50,640 nt of DNA from assembly GCA_003054695.1 (NCBI GenBank), contig QAZA01000019.1:1-50640 (forward strand). The letters are read 5' to 3'. The position numbers and the translations under genes are program-made. Below, piece by piece: positions 7,118 through 16,378 of the stretch (its first letter is position 1; every line of letters begins with the position of its first letter). The DNA is from Verrucomicrobia bacterium LW23 (GTDB lineage Bacteria > Verrucomicrobiota > Verrucomicrobiia > Methylacidiphilales > UBA1321). The notes under the pieces are model-generated. The model was not told the DNA's origin. It worked only from the letters and a program-made list of their open reading frames with translations, and did no database searches.

Positions 7118-10099
7118 GTGTGCATGGGGAGGGTCTCCAGTCTTAACAATGAAGAAACTGAAGGAGGTGGATTTTGGCTTCCCAATATTCAGCGCCCGTT
7201 TGTCTGGAGTGAGGAGCAAATCTCCCGCCTATTCGATTCAATCATGCGAGAGTACCCGATAAGTACTCTGCTTGTCTGGAAGACTAAGGAGCCCGTAAAG
7301 CATCGTCGATTCATTGACAATTATCATCATGAGATAAAGCTAACCGACTTTTATGTAGCGGAAAACGCCAGGTCGAAAATGATGGTGCTAGATGGCCAGC
7401 AGCGTTTGCAAAGTCTGTTTATTGGTCTCAAAGGCAGCTATTCCTCCACTTCTCGTGAACTTTATCTGGATATATTGAGTGGTGACTCAGCGAATCCAGA
7501 GGATATCCGCCATCGGTTTGCCTTTTTAGATAAGTCTGAAGCGACGTGGCCATGGATCCGGTTCAAGGACATTATTTTTACCACTAAACTGGAAACACAG
7601 ATTGCTTCCCAGATAAAGTCCAGGGCTTCTGAAGTCGTTTCCAGTGAGGAGATTGAAATCATTGAGCTCAATGTTGGCCGAGCCAGACAGGAGTTTGTGA
7701 ATAATGATAATATCACCTTCCAGGAGCTGGATGGAATCGATAATCCTGACGCCTATAGGCCTAATGATATTGTTGAGATCTTTATCAGAGCTAATTCTGG
7801 CGGTACCAAGCTAAGCAAGTCCGATCTGCTTTTCTCTCTACTGATATCCAGCTGGGAGGAGGCAGACGGTGAGATAGAGGCCTTGCTGGAAGATGTGAAC
7901 AAGGGTGATTTCGAATTTGATCGAGATTTTGTACTCAAGTGCTGCCTTTCTATATTGGGTAAAGGGGCTAAGTATGACGTAGACAAGTTTCGCGACGGTA
8001 AAACTAAAGAAGAAATAGTTTTAAATTGGGACGCAATTTCGCAGGCAATTAAAGGCGTTCGAGACTTTGTTGTCTCAAAAACATACATACGATCGGGCAA
8101 GGCACTGCCGTCTTACTCCGCATTAATTCCATTGATTTATTATCGCTATCATTTTGCGCAGAGCTTCTCAGGGAATCGTGATTTGGCTGAGTATCTCCTG
8201 CGCTCTCTCATCACAGGTGTGTTCGGAGGAAGCCCCGACAGTCTCATTGATAAGGTTGTTCGCAACATCCAGGATAAGAAAGATTTCATTCTGGATGAAA
8301 TCTTTGGGGTTATTCGTGACAACAATAGAAGTATCGATATCACTAGGGAAATTATCCTTCAGCAAAGTTATACATCGCGCACCATCCATCTGTTTTTCAA
8401 TCTGTGGTATCTGAATTTTGACTATACGCCTGCTTTAGATGCCAACGGACCTCAGATAGATCATATCTTCCCTCAAAGTCTGATTAAGACGGTCAGACTA
8501 ACAAACCCGGAGAGCGGAACATCACAGCTTGTCCATTATCGGGCTGAACAAAGAGATCAGATTGCCAATTGCATGCTTCTTACGGCTGCGGAGAATGGCC
8601 CTAAAGGTAAGAGAGATACTCCACCCATCGACTGGTTCAACCTTTCTCGATTTGCAAGCGAGGAGGATCGTCAGCGGTATTTCCAATTGCATTTGATACC
8701 GAATGAGCCGGAATTATGGAAATTGGAGAACTTCGAGAAGTTTGTAGAAGCGCGAAAGCTCCTCATTATAGAAAAGTTTCAACACATGCTGCGCAGCGTA
8801 CCCCCTCCTCGTCCTGCTCCCGTTGAAACTAAGTCCAAATCATCCCCAGGACGTACACCTAAAACCGAGGCATCATTTCTGCAATCTATTGAGACCGCGG
8901 TGGGTGCGGATGCACGCCAACAAATAGAGAAGGCGTATTGGGAATTAATTGAATCGTTTGAGCTGGAGCCTGACTTTAAAGAAGCGTCATTGATGCTGAA
9001 GATCCCTCATCCAAATAACCTGCGTCCCGGAGTAAGTGTTATAGGGTTTGAGCAGAACGGCAAAGTCTACAATACGGGACATCTCACCGGACAACTAGGG
9101 CGTTGGGGGACTTTTAGCCCAGAAGAAGTGAAGACTATAGCAACGGACTACTGGTCCGCTCTGCATACGATAGATCCACGCTTTTCAACAGAGGGCCTCA
9201 ATCATAATGCTTATACGCTTTTTATTCCGTTTGCCGAGCTGCGGTCGAACTGGCCGGCGATCCGAGCGGCCATCGGCGCAGTCACAGTAAAGATCCGAGA
9301 GGCGGCGGGTGACGCCGGAGCCAATCCTTATCCGCTTCTCGCCACTACGCCTTCAAGCGGCGACAGCCTCTCCGTGGTACTGTGGAACATAGCCTGGGCG
9401 TCGCTGGGATCCGACCGAGGCGCCTATTTTGTGGATCAATTCGAGAAGTTCTCCAGCGACGTGATGTGCATTACGGAGGGCGACGCCGAGATACTCCCTT
9501 CCGCCGGGCACGTGATTTCCTCCGAGGCGGACTATGGATATCCTCTGATTCCCGGGCGGCGCAAAGTCCTTTTGTGGAGCCGCAATCCATGGCGTGATGT
9601 AGATGCCCTGGGATCCTCGTCCCTGCCATCGGGTCGCTTTATTGCAGGGACGACGGACACACCGCTCGGGCCTGTCCGTTTTGTCGGCGTTTGCATCCCG
9701 TGGGCCAGCGCGCACGTCAGTACAGGCCAGCGCAACCGCAAACAATGGGAAGATCACGAAACGTACTTGCGGCACCTGCCGTCGGCACTTTCATCCGCGG
9801 CCAACGACGCAAGCCTGCCCGTCGTGCTGCTTGGTGACTTCAACCAGCGCATCCCGCGAGGAAATCAACCGCAACGTGTTTTCACGGAACTTTCTTCTAT
9901 TTTGGCAAGGGGCTATCAACTCGCCACCGGCGGTCGCATTCCGCAGGCCCCCAGTTTGAGTATCGATCACCTGGCGGTCAATAATATGCTGGAACCCATC
10001 CAAACTGAGTTCGTGAATCACCTCGGTGTCGACGGGACCGCAATGAGCGATCATTTCGGGTTGCGTATCCTCGTGAAGCGCAGAGGCGAAAGTCAATGA
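7118..10099 (+). CDS. DUF262 (GmrSD-like)-HNH-EEP nuclease fusion, probable anti-phage effector
   Basis: 993 residues. The DUF262 (ParB-like, GmrS-type) domain fills ~10-400: 'LPNIQRPFVWSEEQI' and the diagnostic 'LDGQQRLQSL' at ~91-100. An HNH/DUF1524-type site follows at ~446 ('QIDHIFPQSL'). Residues ~560-740 form a domain I do not recognise. The C-terminus from ~750 is an endonuclease/exonuclease/phosphatase (EEP) domain: 'VVLWNIAWA', 'LLGDFNQR' (~905), 'SIDHLAVN' (~949), 'MSDHFGL' (~977). DUF262-DUF1524 proteins of the GmrSD/BrxU type cut modified DNA; fusion to EEP is unusual. The start is uncertain: GTG 7118 and ATG 7124 lie in the right end of IS copy A, and ~15-20 residues normally preceding the 'LP..QRPFVW' motif seem missing, so the IS probably replaced the native 5' end. 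It converges on the helicase gene (112-bp gap). Confidence 0.85.
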   Translation: MCMGRVSSLNNEETEGGGFWLPNIQRPFVWSEEQISRLFDSIMREYPISTLLVWKTKEPVKHRRFIDNYHHEIKLTDFYVAENARSKMMVLDGQQRLQSLFIGLKGSYSSTSRELYLDILSGDSANPEDIRHRFAFLDKSEATWPWIRFKDIIFTTKLETQIASQIKSRASEVVSSEEIEIIELNVGRARQEFVNNDNITFQELDGIDNPDAYRPNDIVEIFIRANSGGTKLSKSDLLFSLLISSWEEADGEIEALLEDVNKGDFEFDRDFVLKCCLSILGKGAKYDVDKFRDGKTKEEIVLNWDAISQAIKGVRDFVVSKTYIRSGKALPSYSALIPLIYYRYHFAQSFSGNRDLAEYLLRSLITGVFGGSPDSLIDKVVRNIQDKKDFILDEIFGVIRDNNRSIDITREIILQQSYTSRTIHLFFNLWYLNFDYTPALDANGPQIDHIFPQSLIKTVRLTNPESGTSQLVHYRAEQRDQIANCMLLTAAENGPKGKRDTPPIDWFNLSRFASEEDRQRYFQLHLIPNEPELWKLENFEKFVEARKLLIIEKFQHMLRSVPPPRPAPVETKSKSSPGRTPKTEASFLQSIETAVGADARQQIEKAYWELIESFELEPDFKEASLMLKIPHPNNLRPGVSVIGFEQNGKVYNTGHLTGQLGRWGTFSPEEVKTIATDYWSALHTIDPRFSTEGLNHNAYTLFIPFAELRSNWPAIRAAIGAVTVKIREAAGDAGANPYPLLATTPSSGDSLSVVLWNIAWASLGSDRGAYFVDQFEKFSSDVMCITEGDAEILPSAGHVISSEADYGYPLIPGRRKVLLWSRNPWRDVDALGSSSLPSGRFIAGTTDTPLGPVRFVGVCIPWASAHVSTGQRNRKQWEDHETYLRHLPSALSSAANDASLPVVLLGDFNQRIPRGNQPQRVFTELSSILARGYQLATGGRIPQAPSLSIDHLAVNNMLEPIQTEFVNHLGVDGTAMSDHFGLRILVKRRGESQ

Positions 10100-10211
10100 G
10101 TGACCTCCGAATGGAATCGAAGATCTGGACAGAAGACTGTTCAACTATCTGAATTGGGGTCTTTAACAACACGCTGAAGGTTGCGATTCGCCTCGGAAAG
10201 CGCTTTGGCAT

Positions 10212-13200
10212 CTATTCAGAAGGAACCGGATCCAAGGATTCCGGCTCTGCCGTGGAGGCTTTGTCGTGGGCGTCGGAAATTTGGGTCAGGACTTTGGTGG
10301 GATCGCGGAAGAGGGCTGGGGACCAGATGCGGTGGAGGTGCCAGCCCTGGCTGGTGAGGACGATGGTGCGGAATTGTTCCCAGAGTATGGGGTCCGGGGT
10401 TTTGCGGAAGCGGGTGAAGTCGGCCAGGACGCCGATCGTGACGTCTGCCGGCAGCTCGGGGTGGGTCAGGGCGGCGTCGATGCAGAAGCCGTCGGTGCCC
10501 CAGTAGACCGTGGAGCCGATTTCGTGGCCTGCGAGGAGAGCTTTGCCTATGCCTTCGGCGATGCCTGAGGGAGACGCGGTGGGGCGGGCGTGGCAGGAGG
10601 GCGCGATGTTACGCTGGGCGGTTTCGAGGTCGTCTTGCCACTCGTTGAACTTGGTTTCCAGGCTTTCCGCAAAGCGCAGGTAGTCGTAGAGGAAGTGCCG
10701 GCCGGTCTTCGCGCGGGCATCCTCCATGTCTTCGGGAACCAGGTACTCGGCGCGGGGAATGGACGTGAACAGGTGGATGGCGTGGCGCGCGCGAGTGACC
10801 AGGACATTGAGACGTCGCTCGCCGCCGGCGCGGCTCAGGGCGCCGAAGTTGCGGCGGAACTGCCCTTCGGGTGAGCGGCCGAAGGTGGTGCTGATAATCA
10901 TGTGGTCGCGCTCGTCACCCTGCACGTTTTCGAGGTTCTTGACGAACAGACCTTCGAAGGAATCGCGGCCGCGCCGTTTGCGGGCTGTCTGGAGAAGCTC
11001 CGCAAACGCAGAATCTTCCGCCGCCAGCTTGTCGAGGGCGTCCAGAATAGTGTCGCGCTGCGTAATGTTGAAACACGCTATGCCAATGGACGGCGGATTC
11101 GGTGTGTCGAGAAGCTCTCTAACAAGACGGGCGGCGGCTCGAGCTTCGTCCTCGTTGGTGCGGTCCTTATACACGCCATCGACGCGGGTCAGGCGGATGG
11201 GCACCTTGGCGGCGCGGTTCTTCGGATGGCCGGGAATCGGCTGCAGGCGGCTGGAGTAGAACGAGTCGTTGGAAAACGCGATGAGCGCTTCGTTGTTGGA
11301 GCGATAGTGGACGTCGAGGAACGCTTCCTCCACGTCCAGATTGAGCGTGGCGGTAAGCAGATCCTCGGCTTCGCCCTGCACGTGCTCAAAAACTTCGTCG
11401 GTAGTTTCGGGAGCTGTGTCGTCGCTGTCGGCAAGCGCTTGCTCGAAAAAGCGGGTTGGCGGCAACTGTTTGGGATCGCCCGCGACGACCACACGTTTGC
11501 CGCGAAGCAGGACGGGGAGCGCTTCTTCCAGCCGGCACTGGCTCGCTTCGTCGAAGATGATGACGTCAAAGATGGTTTCGCGAGGAAAAATCTGCGCGAC
11601 GGTGGACGGGCTCGCCATCCATACTGGGCACAGATCAAAGATCGGATCGCCACCCTCAACTTCCGCTCCGGCAGCCAGCATCTGGCGCAATTTCATGGCG
11701 TTCTTGCCGCGGACAAAGAGTCGTTGCCGCAGCGAGGCGCCAATGGAGTTGAGGCGAGTACCCGCTACCGCCAGGAGACGCGTCTTGGCTCGGGCGCGCC
11801 AGTATTCGGCCACCAGGGCCCGCACGAGGTCCTGCTTGCGGGCGGTTCCGTCGAGCAGTTCCGCAAACGCGGATTCCACGCGCGCCGTGTCGATGCGTGC
11901 GAGCTCCGTATTGGTGCGGATCTTCTCCTGGATTTCATGCGAGAGCGCAGCGGCGAGCATCTCGGGCTCAGCACGTTTCCAGTCCATTCCGTGCGCAATT
12001 GCGTCTTCCAAAATGGCGTGCAGCGGAGGCGGCATTTCCGCCAGGCGGCAGGTCAGGCGGACAGAATCCTCCAGCACGGGCAGATACTCGCGGAAGCCAC
12101 CGATGGCCGCCCGGGCGCTTCCGTTTGCGCAGAGATCGGCGATCAGCTTTGCGCAGACCTCAGCGGCAAAGAGTTGGGTGGAACGGAGCGTTGCTTCGAA
12201 AGTCGCAATCTTCTCCCGACGATCGGCGGACTGACGCAGCAGCGCCGTCAACTCGGAGATTTTTCCGGCAATGTCGCGCTGCGCTTCCTCGACGTGCGGC
12301 CATAAGGGGGCTGACGCCGACTTTCCTTTGAGTGTGAGCAGCGCTTCGATGGCTCGGAATCCCGCGATAAAGCCGGAAAGCGTGTCGTCGTCGGGCAATC
12401 CCCCGCCATCCGATGTGCGGAGCAGCTCTTGCCGGACGGCCGCTATGGAAACGCGCGCGCGCAGCCCCTTGTAGAATGATTCCGCTCGCAGAAGGTTCGC
12501 TTTGAGCGGAGTAAGCCCCAGCGGGGCAAGAGCTTCCGTCGCGCGGGGCTTCTTGAAGAGGCAAAACGCATCCTGCCAGGTTCCGGCAAAGGGAAGGAAT
12601 TCCGCAATCGCCTGAAGGCGAATGTTGATCTCGGCAATCGATGGGATTGAGCCTTTGATGGCACGAAACAAATCGCGCTCCAGCGGAGATTCGATCAGCG
12701 CGATCTCGTCGCTCAGCCCGGCAAGTTCATCTGCCACCGGCTTCAGGTTCTTAATCGAAACCATTGCAGTGACAAGGGGTTGATCAGCCCTGGATGCCAC
12801 GGCATCTAGCGCGTCCGCCAGTTGCCTTCGCCCGGCAATGTGCACGGGGCCAGGGATGAGCGGATCGCATGGAATCAGCCCGGGATGGGCAAGTGCGTCA
12901 ACCTCGGCGGCGCACTTCTCCAGCGCAACGAATTGCTGTTCAATGGTCTGTGGGCTTATCGCCAAAAATGTATCGATGCCAATGGCCAGCTTCCCCCGGA
13001 ACGGGCTGGATTTCCATTGCGCGGCGATGCTCCGACGCAGCACCTCTTCCGCGTCCGTGCGCCGCTCCGTTACCATGGCGACGGTGAGCCCGGCGGGCAC
13101 CCGCAGCACGCCCGCGCCCTGCGACCGGAGGTCGAACCAGCGTCCCGTAAGGTCATGAAACGACGGCTGTCCATCGGATGCACCGTGGAGGCGCTGGTAG

Positions 13201-14753
13201 TAATTGTGGAGTTCGCCGTAGCGCTCGTTCAGTCGCTGGCACAGGGCGTTGTGTTCGTACGAATGAGAGGCGCCGATCGTCATTTCGTTGAGATCCTCAA
13301 GCTGTTGACGCAGAGCCATATAGAAGTCGCGCCGATCCCGAGTCGGATCATGAATGACTCCACACAGGTGACCCAGACCCATCGAATCCAGCCGATACTT
13401 CACCACGTCCAGGGCCGTGCGCTTGTCGCAGACGAAGAGCACTTTCTGTCCACGCGCCAGGTGATCGCCGATGATATTGGAAATCGTCTGGCTTTTCCCT
13501 GTCCCTGGCGGACCATGAATTACCAGCGCCTCGCTGGATTGCGCGCGCTTCACCGCTGCCGTCTGGCACGGGTCGGAATGCGTCACAAGCCACTCCTGGG
13601 CAAAGTCGCGCCGCAGCGCCGCATGAGGGGCCGTATGATCCCACTCTCCGGCCGCGGGCAATGCATCCACCTGATCGCTCTCGATCGCCTTCAGTGACAG
13701 AAACTTGCGTGTTGGAGAAACAAGCGCCAATTCATTCTGCTGCATCCACTTCGTATCGCGCAGCAGCCCGGGATTCGTCTGCGGAAAGAGCCCCAACACC
13801 GCGCTTGGAAGGACAGCCTTACCTTTCGGCAAATCATCCGTTTTCGGCACAGGCAACAGCTTCGTCTCCGCCGTAAACGGAACGTAGTCCACCTCCGCCG
13901 CGCGGCATACCCACTTCACAATCGCTTCGAGCGTTCTCCACGCGTCTTTCTCGGCGTTCTCGCCGCCAAAAAGATCGTCCGTGTCCTCGCCCGTCCGCTG
14001 CTCCAACCACGCCATGAGGGCGGGATTCGGAATCACCCAATCCGCAGTCTCCCCAACCGCCTGCAGCGTAACTCCAGGTTTCGCCTCTCGCCGCACCGAG
14101 AGATTCACCGCTGTAAACGCGATCGGAGCCAGGATCCGGCCGCTGCCACTCGCAAATCCGCGCTGCCCGCTCCCTTGCACCGGTATCGACAACAGCGGAT
14201 ATCCCACAAAAAGCGCCTGCTCGCCGTGGTCGTTGTAGTAGTCCGTTGCATCCTCAACAACATCGCGCAGCTTTCGCAGCAGTTTCGATTGCGCCTCATA
14301 CGCGCTCCGCGCGACTTTGTCTTCCCTGGATAGGTCCGCATTCTTCGCCCGCTTGCCCTTCGGCGGCGCAGGCTGGACGGGGGCCGGAGTCGGAAGCACC
14401 GCGGGACGGGAATCCGATACACTACTTCCAGCTTCTGGCTGGTCGGATACAGGAATAGTAGCTTCCGAACCTACAACAGGCGCCGAGATTTCTTGCGCAG
14501 CAACAGGCACCGATGCCTCCACAATAATCGGCGAGGAGCTTCCCGACTCCACAAACACCGGCACCTTCGCCGGAAACTCTACGCCTTTTCCGCCTCCCAG
14601 CAACAGTGGGAGCACCGCCTCCGGCGACAGTCCCCCAAGCGCTTGCAGCTCCATTACGTCGATACGCAACCGGCTATTCTGCGGTCGTGCGTTCAATCCA
14701 GGTCCACGAGCCAACCCGGCATACAATCGCTGCAACATTTTATCGAGGATCAT
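10212..14753 (-). CDS. SF1 (UPF1-like) helicase with C-terminal MTES_1575-like nuclease domain
   Basis: 1513 residues. Walker A 'GPPGTGKSQT' at ~414-423, Walker B 'VIIFDEASQC' at ~1063-1072, motif III 'VVAGDPKQLPPT', and late SF1 motifs 'VQGDERDHMI' and 'RLNVLVTRARHA' (~1310). This is the AAA_11/AAA_12 helicase arrangement found in several defence systems. About 640 residues of helical insertion separate the Walker motifs. The tail (~1395-1490) matches the MTES_1575 restriction-endonuclease fold by 'FCIDAALTHPE' and 'GWHLHRIWSPALFRDP'. The usual acidic 'E-C-D-G' segment reads 'GVLADFTRF', so catalysis may be lost. Residues ~70-130 are a low-complexity Pro/Ala/Ser/Val stretch. The start at 14753 has no Shine-Dalgarno. 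It is divergent from mrr (212-bp gap) and convergent with the DUF262 fusion. A helicase/translocase defence role is inferred. Confidence 0.88.
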   Translation of the reverse strand: MILDKMLQRLYAGLARGPGLNARPQNSRLRIDVMELQALGGLSPEAVLPLLLGGGKGVEFPAKVPVFVESGSSSPIIVEASVPVAAQEISAPVVGSEATIPVSDQPEAGSSVSDSRPAVLPTPAPVQPAPPKGKRAKNADLSREDKVARSAYEAQSKLLRKLRDVVEDATDYYNDHGEQALFVGYPLLSIPVQGSGQRGFASGSGRILAPIAFTAVNLSVRREAKPGVTLQAVGETADWVIPNPALMAWLEQRTGEDTDDLFGGENAEKDAWRTLEAIVKWVCRAAEVDYVPFTAETKLLPVPKTDDLPKGKAVLPSAVLGLFPQTNPGLLRDTKWMQQNELALVSPTRKFLSLKAIESDQVDALPAAGEWDHTAPHAALRRDFAQEWLVTHSDPCQTAAVKRAQSSEALVIHGPPGTGKSQTISNIIGDHLARGQKVLFVCDKRTALDVVKYRLDSMGLGHLCGVIHDPTRDRRDFYMALRQQLEDLNEMTIGASHSYEHNALCQRLNERYGELHNYYQRLHGASDGQPSFHDLTGRWFDLRSQGAGVLRVPAGLTVAMVTERRTDAEEVLRRSIAAQWKSSPFRGKLAIGIDTFLAISPQTIEQQFVALEKCAAEVDALAHPGLIPCDPLIPGPVHIAGRRQLADALDAVASRADQPLVTAMVSIKNLKPVADELAGLSDEIALIESPLERDLFRAIKGSIPSIAEINIRLQAIAEFLPFAGTWQDAFCLFKKPRATEALAPLGLTPLKANLLRAESFYKGLRARVSIAAVRQELLRTSDGGGLPDDDTLSGFIAGFRAIEALLTLKGKSASAPLWPHVEEAQRDIAGKISELTALLRQSADRREKIATFEATLRSTQLFAAEVCAKLIADLCANGSARAAIGGFREYLPVLEDSVRLTCRLAEMPPPLHAILEDAIAHGMDWKRAEPEMLAAALSHEIQEKIRTNTELARIDTARVESAFAELLDGTARKQDLVRALVAEYWRARAKTRLLAVAGTRLNSIGASLRQRLFVRGKNAMKLRQMLAAGAEVEGGDPIFDLCPVWMASPSTVAQIFPRETIFDVIIFDEASQCRLEEALPVLLRGKRVVVAGDPKQLPPTRFFEQALADSDDTAPETTDEVFEHVQGEAEDLLTATLNLDVEEAFLDVHYRSNNEALIAFSNDSFYSSRLQPIPGHPKNRAAKVPIRLTRVDGVYKDRTNEDEARAAARLVRELLDTPNPPSIGIACFNITQRDTILDALDKLAAEDSAFAELLQTARKRRGRDSFEGLFVKNLENVQGDERDHMIISTTFGRSPEGQFRRNFGALSRAGGERRLNVLVTRARHAIHLFTSIPRAEYLVPEDMEDARAKTGRHFLYDYLRFAESLETKFNEWQDDLETAQRNIAPSCHARPTASPSGIAEGIGKALLAGHEIGSTVYWGTDGFCIDAALTHPELPADVTIGVLADFTRFRKTPDPILWEQFRTIVLTSQGWHLHRIWSPALFRDPTKVLTQISDAHDKASTAEPESLDPVPSE

Positions 14754-14965
14754 AGCTACGACAATTCACATACCGCATCCAACCGGTATTGGAAAGCTCC
14801 AATGGCCAAAACCGAAACCTCTACATACCGTTTTGCTACCTATCTATTACGCCCTGGGCCACCTTTTCCGATTGACGCTAAAGCAATTAAGTCGATAGAA
14901 GCCTATGTGTCCGCCCGCTGGACTGCCACCCAGTCCCAAACCTCCCGCTTTATAGAATCCGAGCC

Positions 14966-15892
14966 ATGCCCATCCCCGACTACCAAAGCTGTATGCTGCC
15001 GCTGTTACGATTCGCAGGGGACGGCTCTGAGCGCCAGATCAAGGACGCGGTCCAGGCACTTGCCGTCCAACTCAACTTGACCGAGGAAGATTTGAACGAG
15101 TATCTACCCAGCGGACAGCAACCGGTATTCATCAATCGCCTGGGATGGGCCCGCACCTATCTAACCAAGGCTGGGCTACTGGGAAAGCCGAAACGCGGCT
15201 TCTTTCAAATCACCGAGCGTGGCAAAGCGGTCCTGAAAGAAAACCCGCCCGAGATCAATATTAAGTATCTGGATAGGTTTCCTGAATTTCTTGAGTTCAG
15301 ATCACCAAAGAAAGGCGGAGGCACAGAACCTGATGACGATGAAGGGTCTATAACATCCGTAGCTATATCGTCCCAAACTCCAAACGAAGCGCTTGAAACC
15401 GCATATGAAAGGCTGCGATCTGAACTCTCGTCAGAGATACTTCAGGCACTGAAGAATTCCGATCCAACGCTGTTCGAAAACATCGTTGTCGAGCTACTGG
15501 TCAAGATGGGCTACGGCGGTAGCCGAAAGGACGCAGGAAAAGCCATCGGTAAGAGTGGAGACGAAGGTATAGACGGCATTATTAAAGAAGATCATCTTGG
15601 CCTCGACAATATATACATACAAGCCAAGCGATGGGGCGCGACAATCAGTCGCCCTGAAATACAGAAATTTGCCGGCGCACTTCAAGGCCAACGCGCCCGC
15701 AAAGGAATCTTCATTACCACATCCGATTTTACCAAAGAAGCGAGCGAGTTCGTTTCCAAGATCGACTCCAAAATCGTTCTCATCGACGGCAAAACTCTTG
15801 CGCGCCTCATGATTGATTTCGGTGTAGGAGTAACAAGCGTTGCTACGTACGAAGTTAAGAAGATTGACTCCGACTATTTTACAGAGTTGTAG
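14966..15892 (+). CDS. mrr: Mrr-type (type IV) restriction endonuclease
   Basis: 308 residues. Residues 1-95 form the Mrr N-terminal winged-helix domain ('RQIKDAVQALAVQL', 'GLLGKPKRGFFQITERG'). A charged linker covers ~110-150. The Mrr catalytic domain (PD-(D/E)xK fold) spans ~170-300: 'LFENIVVELLVKMGYGG', 'GDEGIDGIIKED', 'IYIQAKRW' (the Q-x-K variant of the active site typical of Mrr) and 'KGIFITTSDFTKEA'. Mrr proteins cut methylated or otherwise modified DNA. The gene is divergent from the helicase gene, so the 212-bp gap should hold both promoters. A hairpin terminator follows 44 bp after the stop. The key residues look intact. A stand-alone mrr is common, but this setting suggests it belongs to the neighbouring nuclease/helicase genes. 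Confidence 0.93.
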   Translation: MPIPDYQSCMLPLLRFAGDGSERQIKDAVQALAVQLNLTEEDLNEYLPSGQQPVFINRLGWARTYLTKAGLLGKPKRGFFQITERGKAVLKENPPEINIKYLDRFPEFLEFRSPKKGGGTEPDDDEGSITSVAISSQTPNEALETAYERLRSELSSEILQALKNSDPTLFENIVVELLVKMGYGGSRKDAGKAIGKSGDEGIDGIIKEDHLGLDNIYIQAKRWGATISRPEIQKFAGALQGQRARKGIFITTSDFTKEASEFVSKIDSKIVLIDGKTLARLMIDFGVGVTSVATYEVKKIDSDYFTEL

Positions 15893-15935
15893 TAGCCCGC
15901 TTATCGTTGCTCGGACTTGCATTGAAAAAGGATCA

Positions 15936-15981
15936 GCCTGCGGGAGGAATACCTAAACGCTCCCTCCCACAGGCCTTTTTT
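15936..15981 (+). terminator. Rho-independent terminator after mrr
   Basis: Imperfect 12-bp stem: GCCTGCGGGAGG pairs with CCTCCCACAGGC, with one C-A mismatch and a ~15-nt loop, followed by CTTTTTT. It stands 44 bp after the mrr stop codon in the right orientation. Confidence 0.8.
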
Positions 15982-16378
15982 GCGTTTGCTATAAAGAACA
16001 AAGACCGCTGCCACCGGAATTCGGTCGCACCCGCAGGGTTTTGCAGCGGATGTTTCGGTGTTTCGGGCATACCTCCCAGGAAGCCCTCGTTGCGATGAAA
16101 GCATCAAAAAGTACTCATGTACAATGCCTTGCATTCGGAAATCGGATACCTACCTACCGATCACGTTACAAACTGGCCGCAATGGCAAGCCGTTCAAATG
16201 TGGGAAATATCACTGTTTGGTGAAAACGTAGCGAACAACCTCAGCATGTCGAGAAGCCGTGGGTATGAATAGGTTTGCGCCTGCCTGCGTGTGGACAGGC
16301 GTATGATTGGTATCTGCAATTCTGGGGGCTTGAGATGGTTGTTGGAGACCAGAATAACTTGGGCTGAGGGCGGAAAAC
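15982..16378. other. Intergenic region with no recognisable gene
   Basis: About 400 bp between the mrr terminator and the end of the convergent small membrane gene. Short open frames on both strands resemble nothing I know and lack start signals. A small hairpin (CGCCTG...CAGGCG) lies near 16280-16305 and may end transcription of the leftward gene. No tRNA-like structure was found. Confidence 0.5.

Larger units (their letters stand above)
5476..7131 (-). mobile_element. rve/DDE insertion sequence, copy A (full length, transposase frameshifted)
   Basis: The element runs from the shared left terminus (CGTCCTATGCAAAAA) to the shared right terminus (GTGTGCATGGGGAG); both recur in other copies here. 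Termini form only a weak inverted repeat around (T)CC-ATGCA. The transposase is read leftward, leaving ~90 bp after its stop and ~500 bp of untranslated DNA before its start. The left end lies 30 bp after the HEAT-gene stop and the right end runs into the DUF262 fusion gene. No target-site duplication is visible by eye. Confidence 0.85.

Noticed and set aside
10902-12305. Long open frame (467 codons) on the plus strand.
   Set aside because: It is antisense to the GC-rich helicase gene, which has unmistakable motifs; the frame has low-complexity composition and no known similarity.
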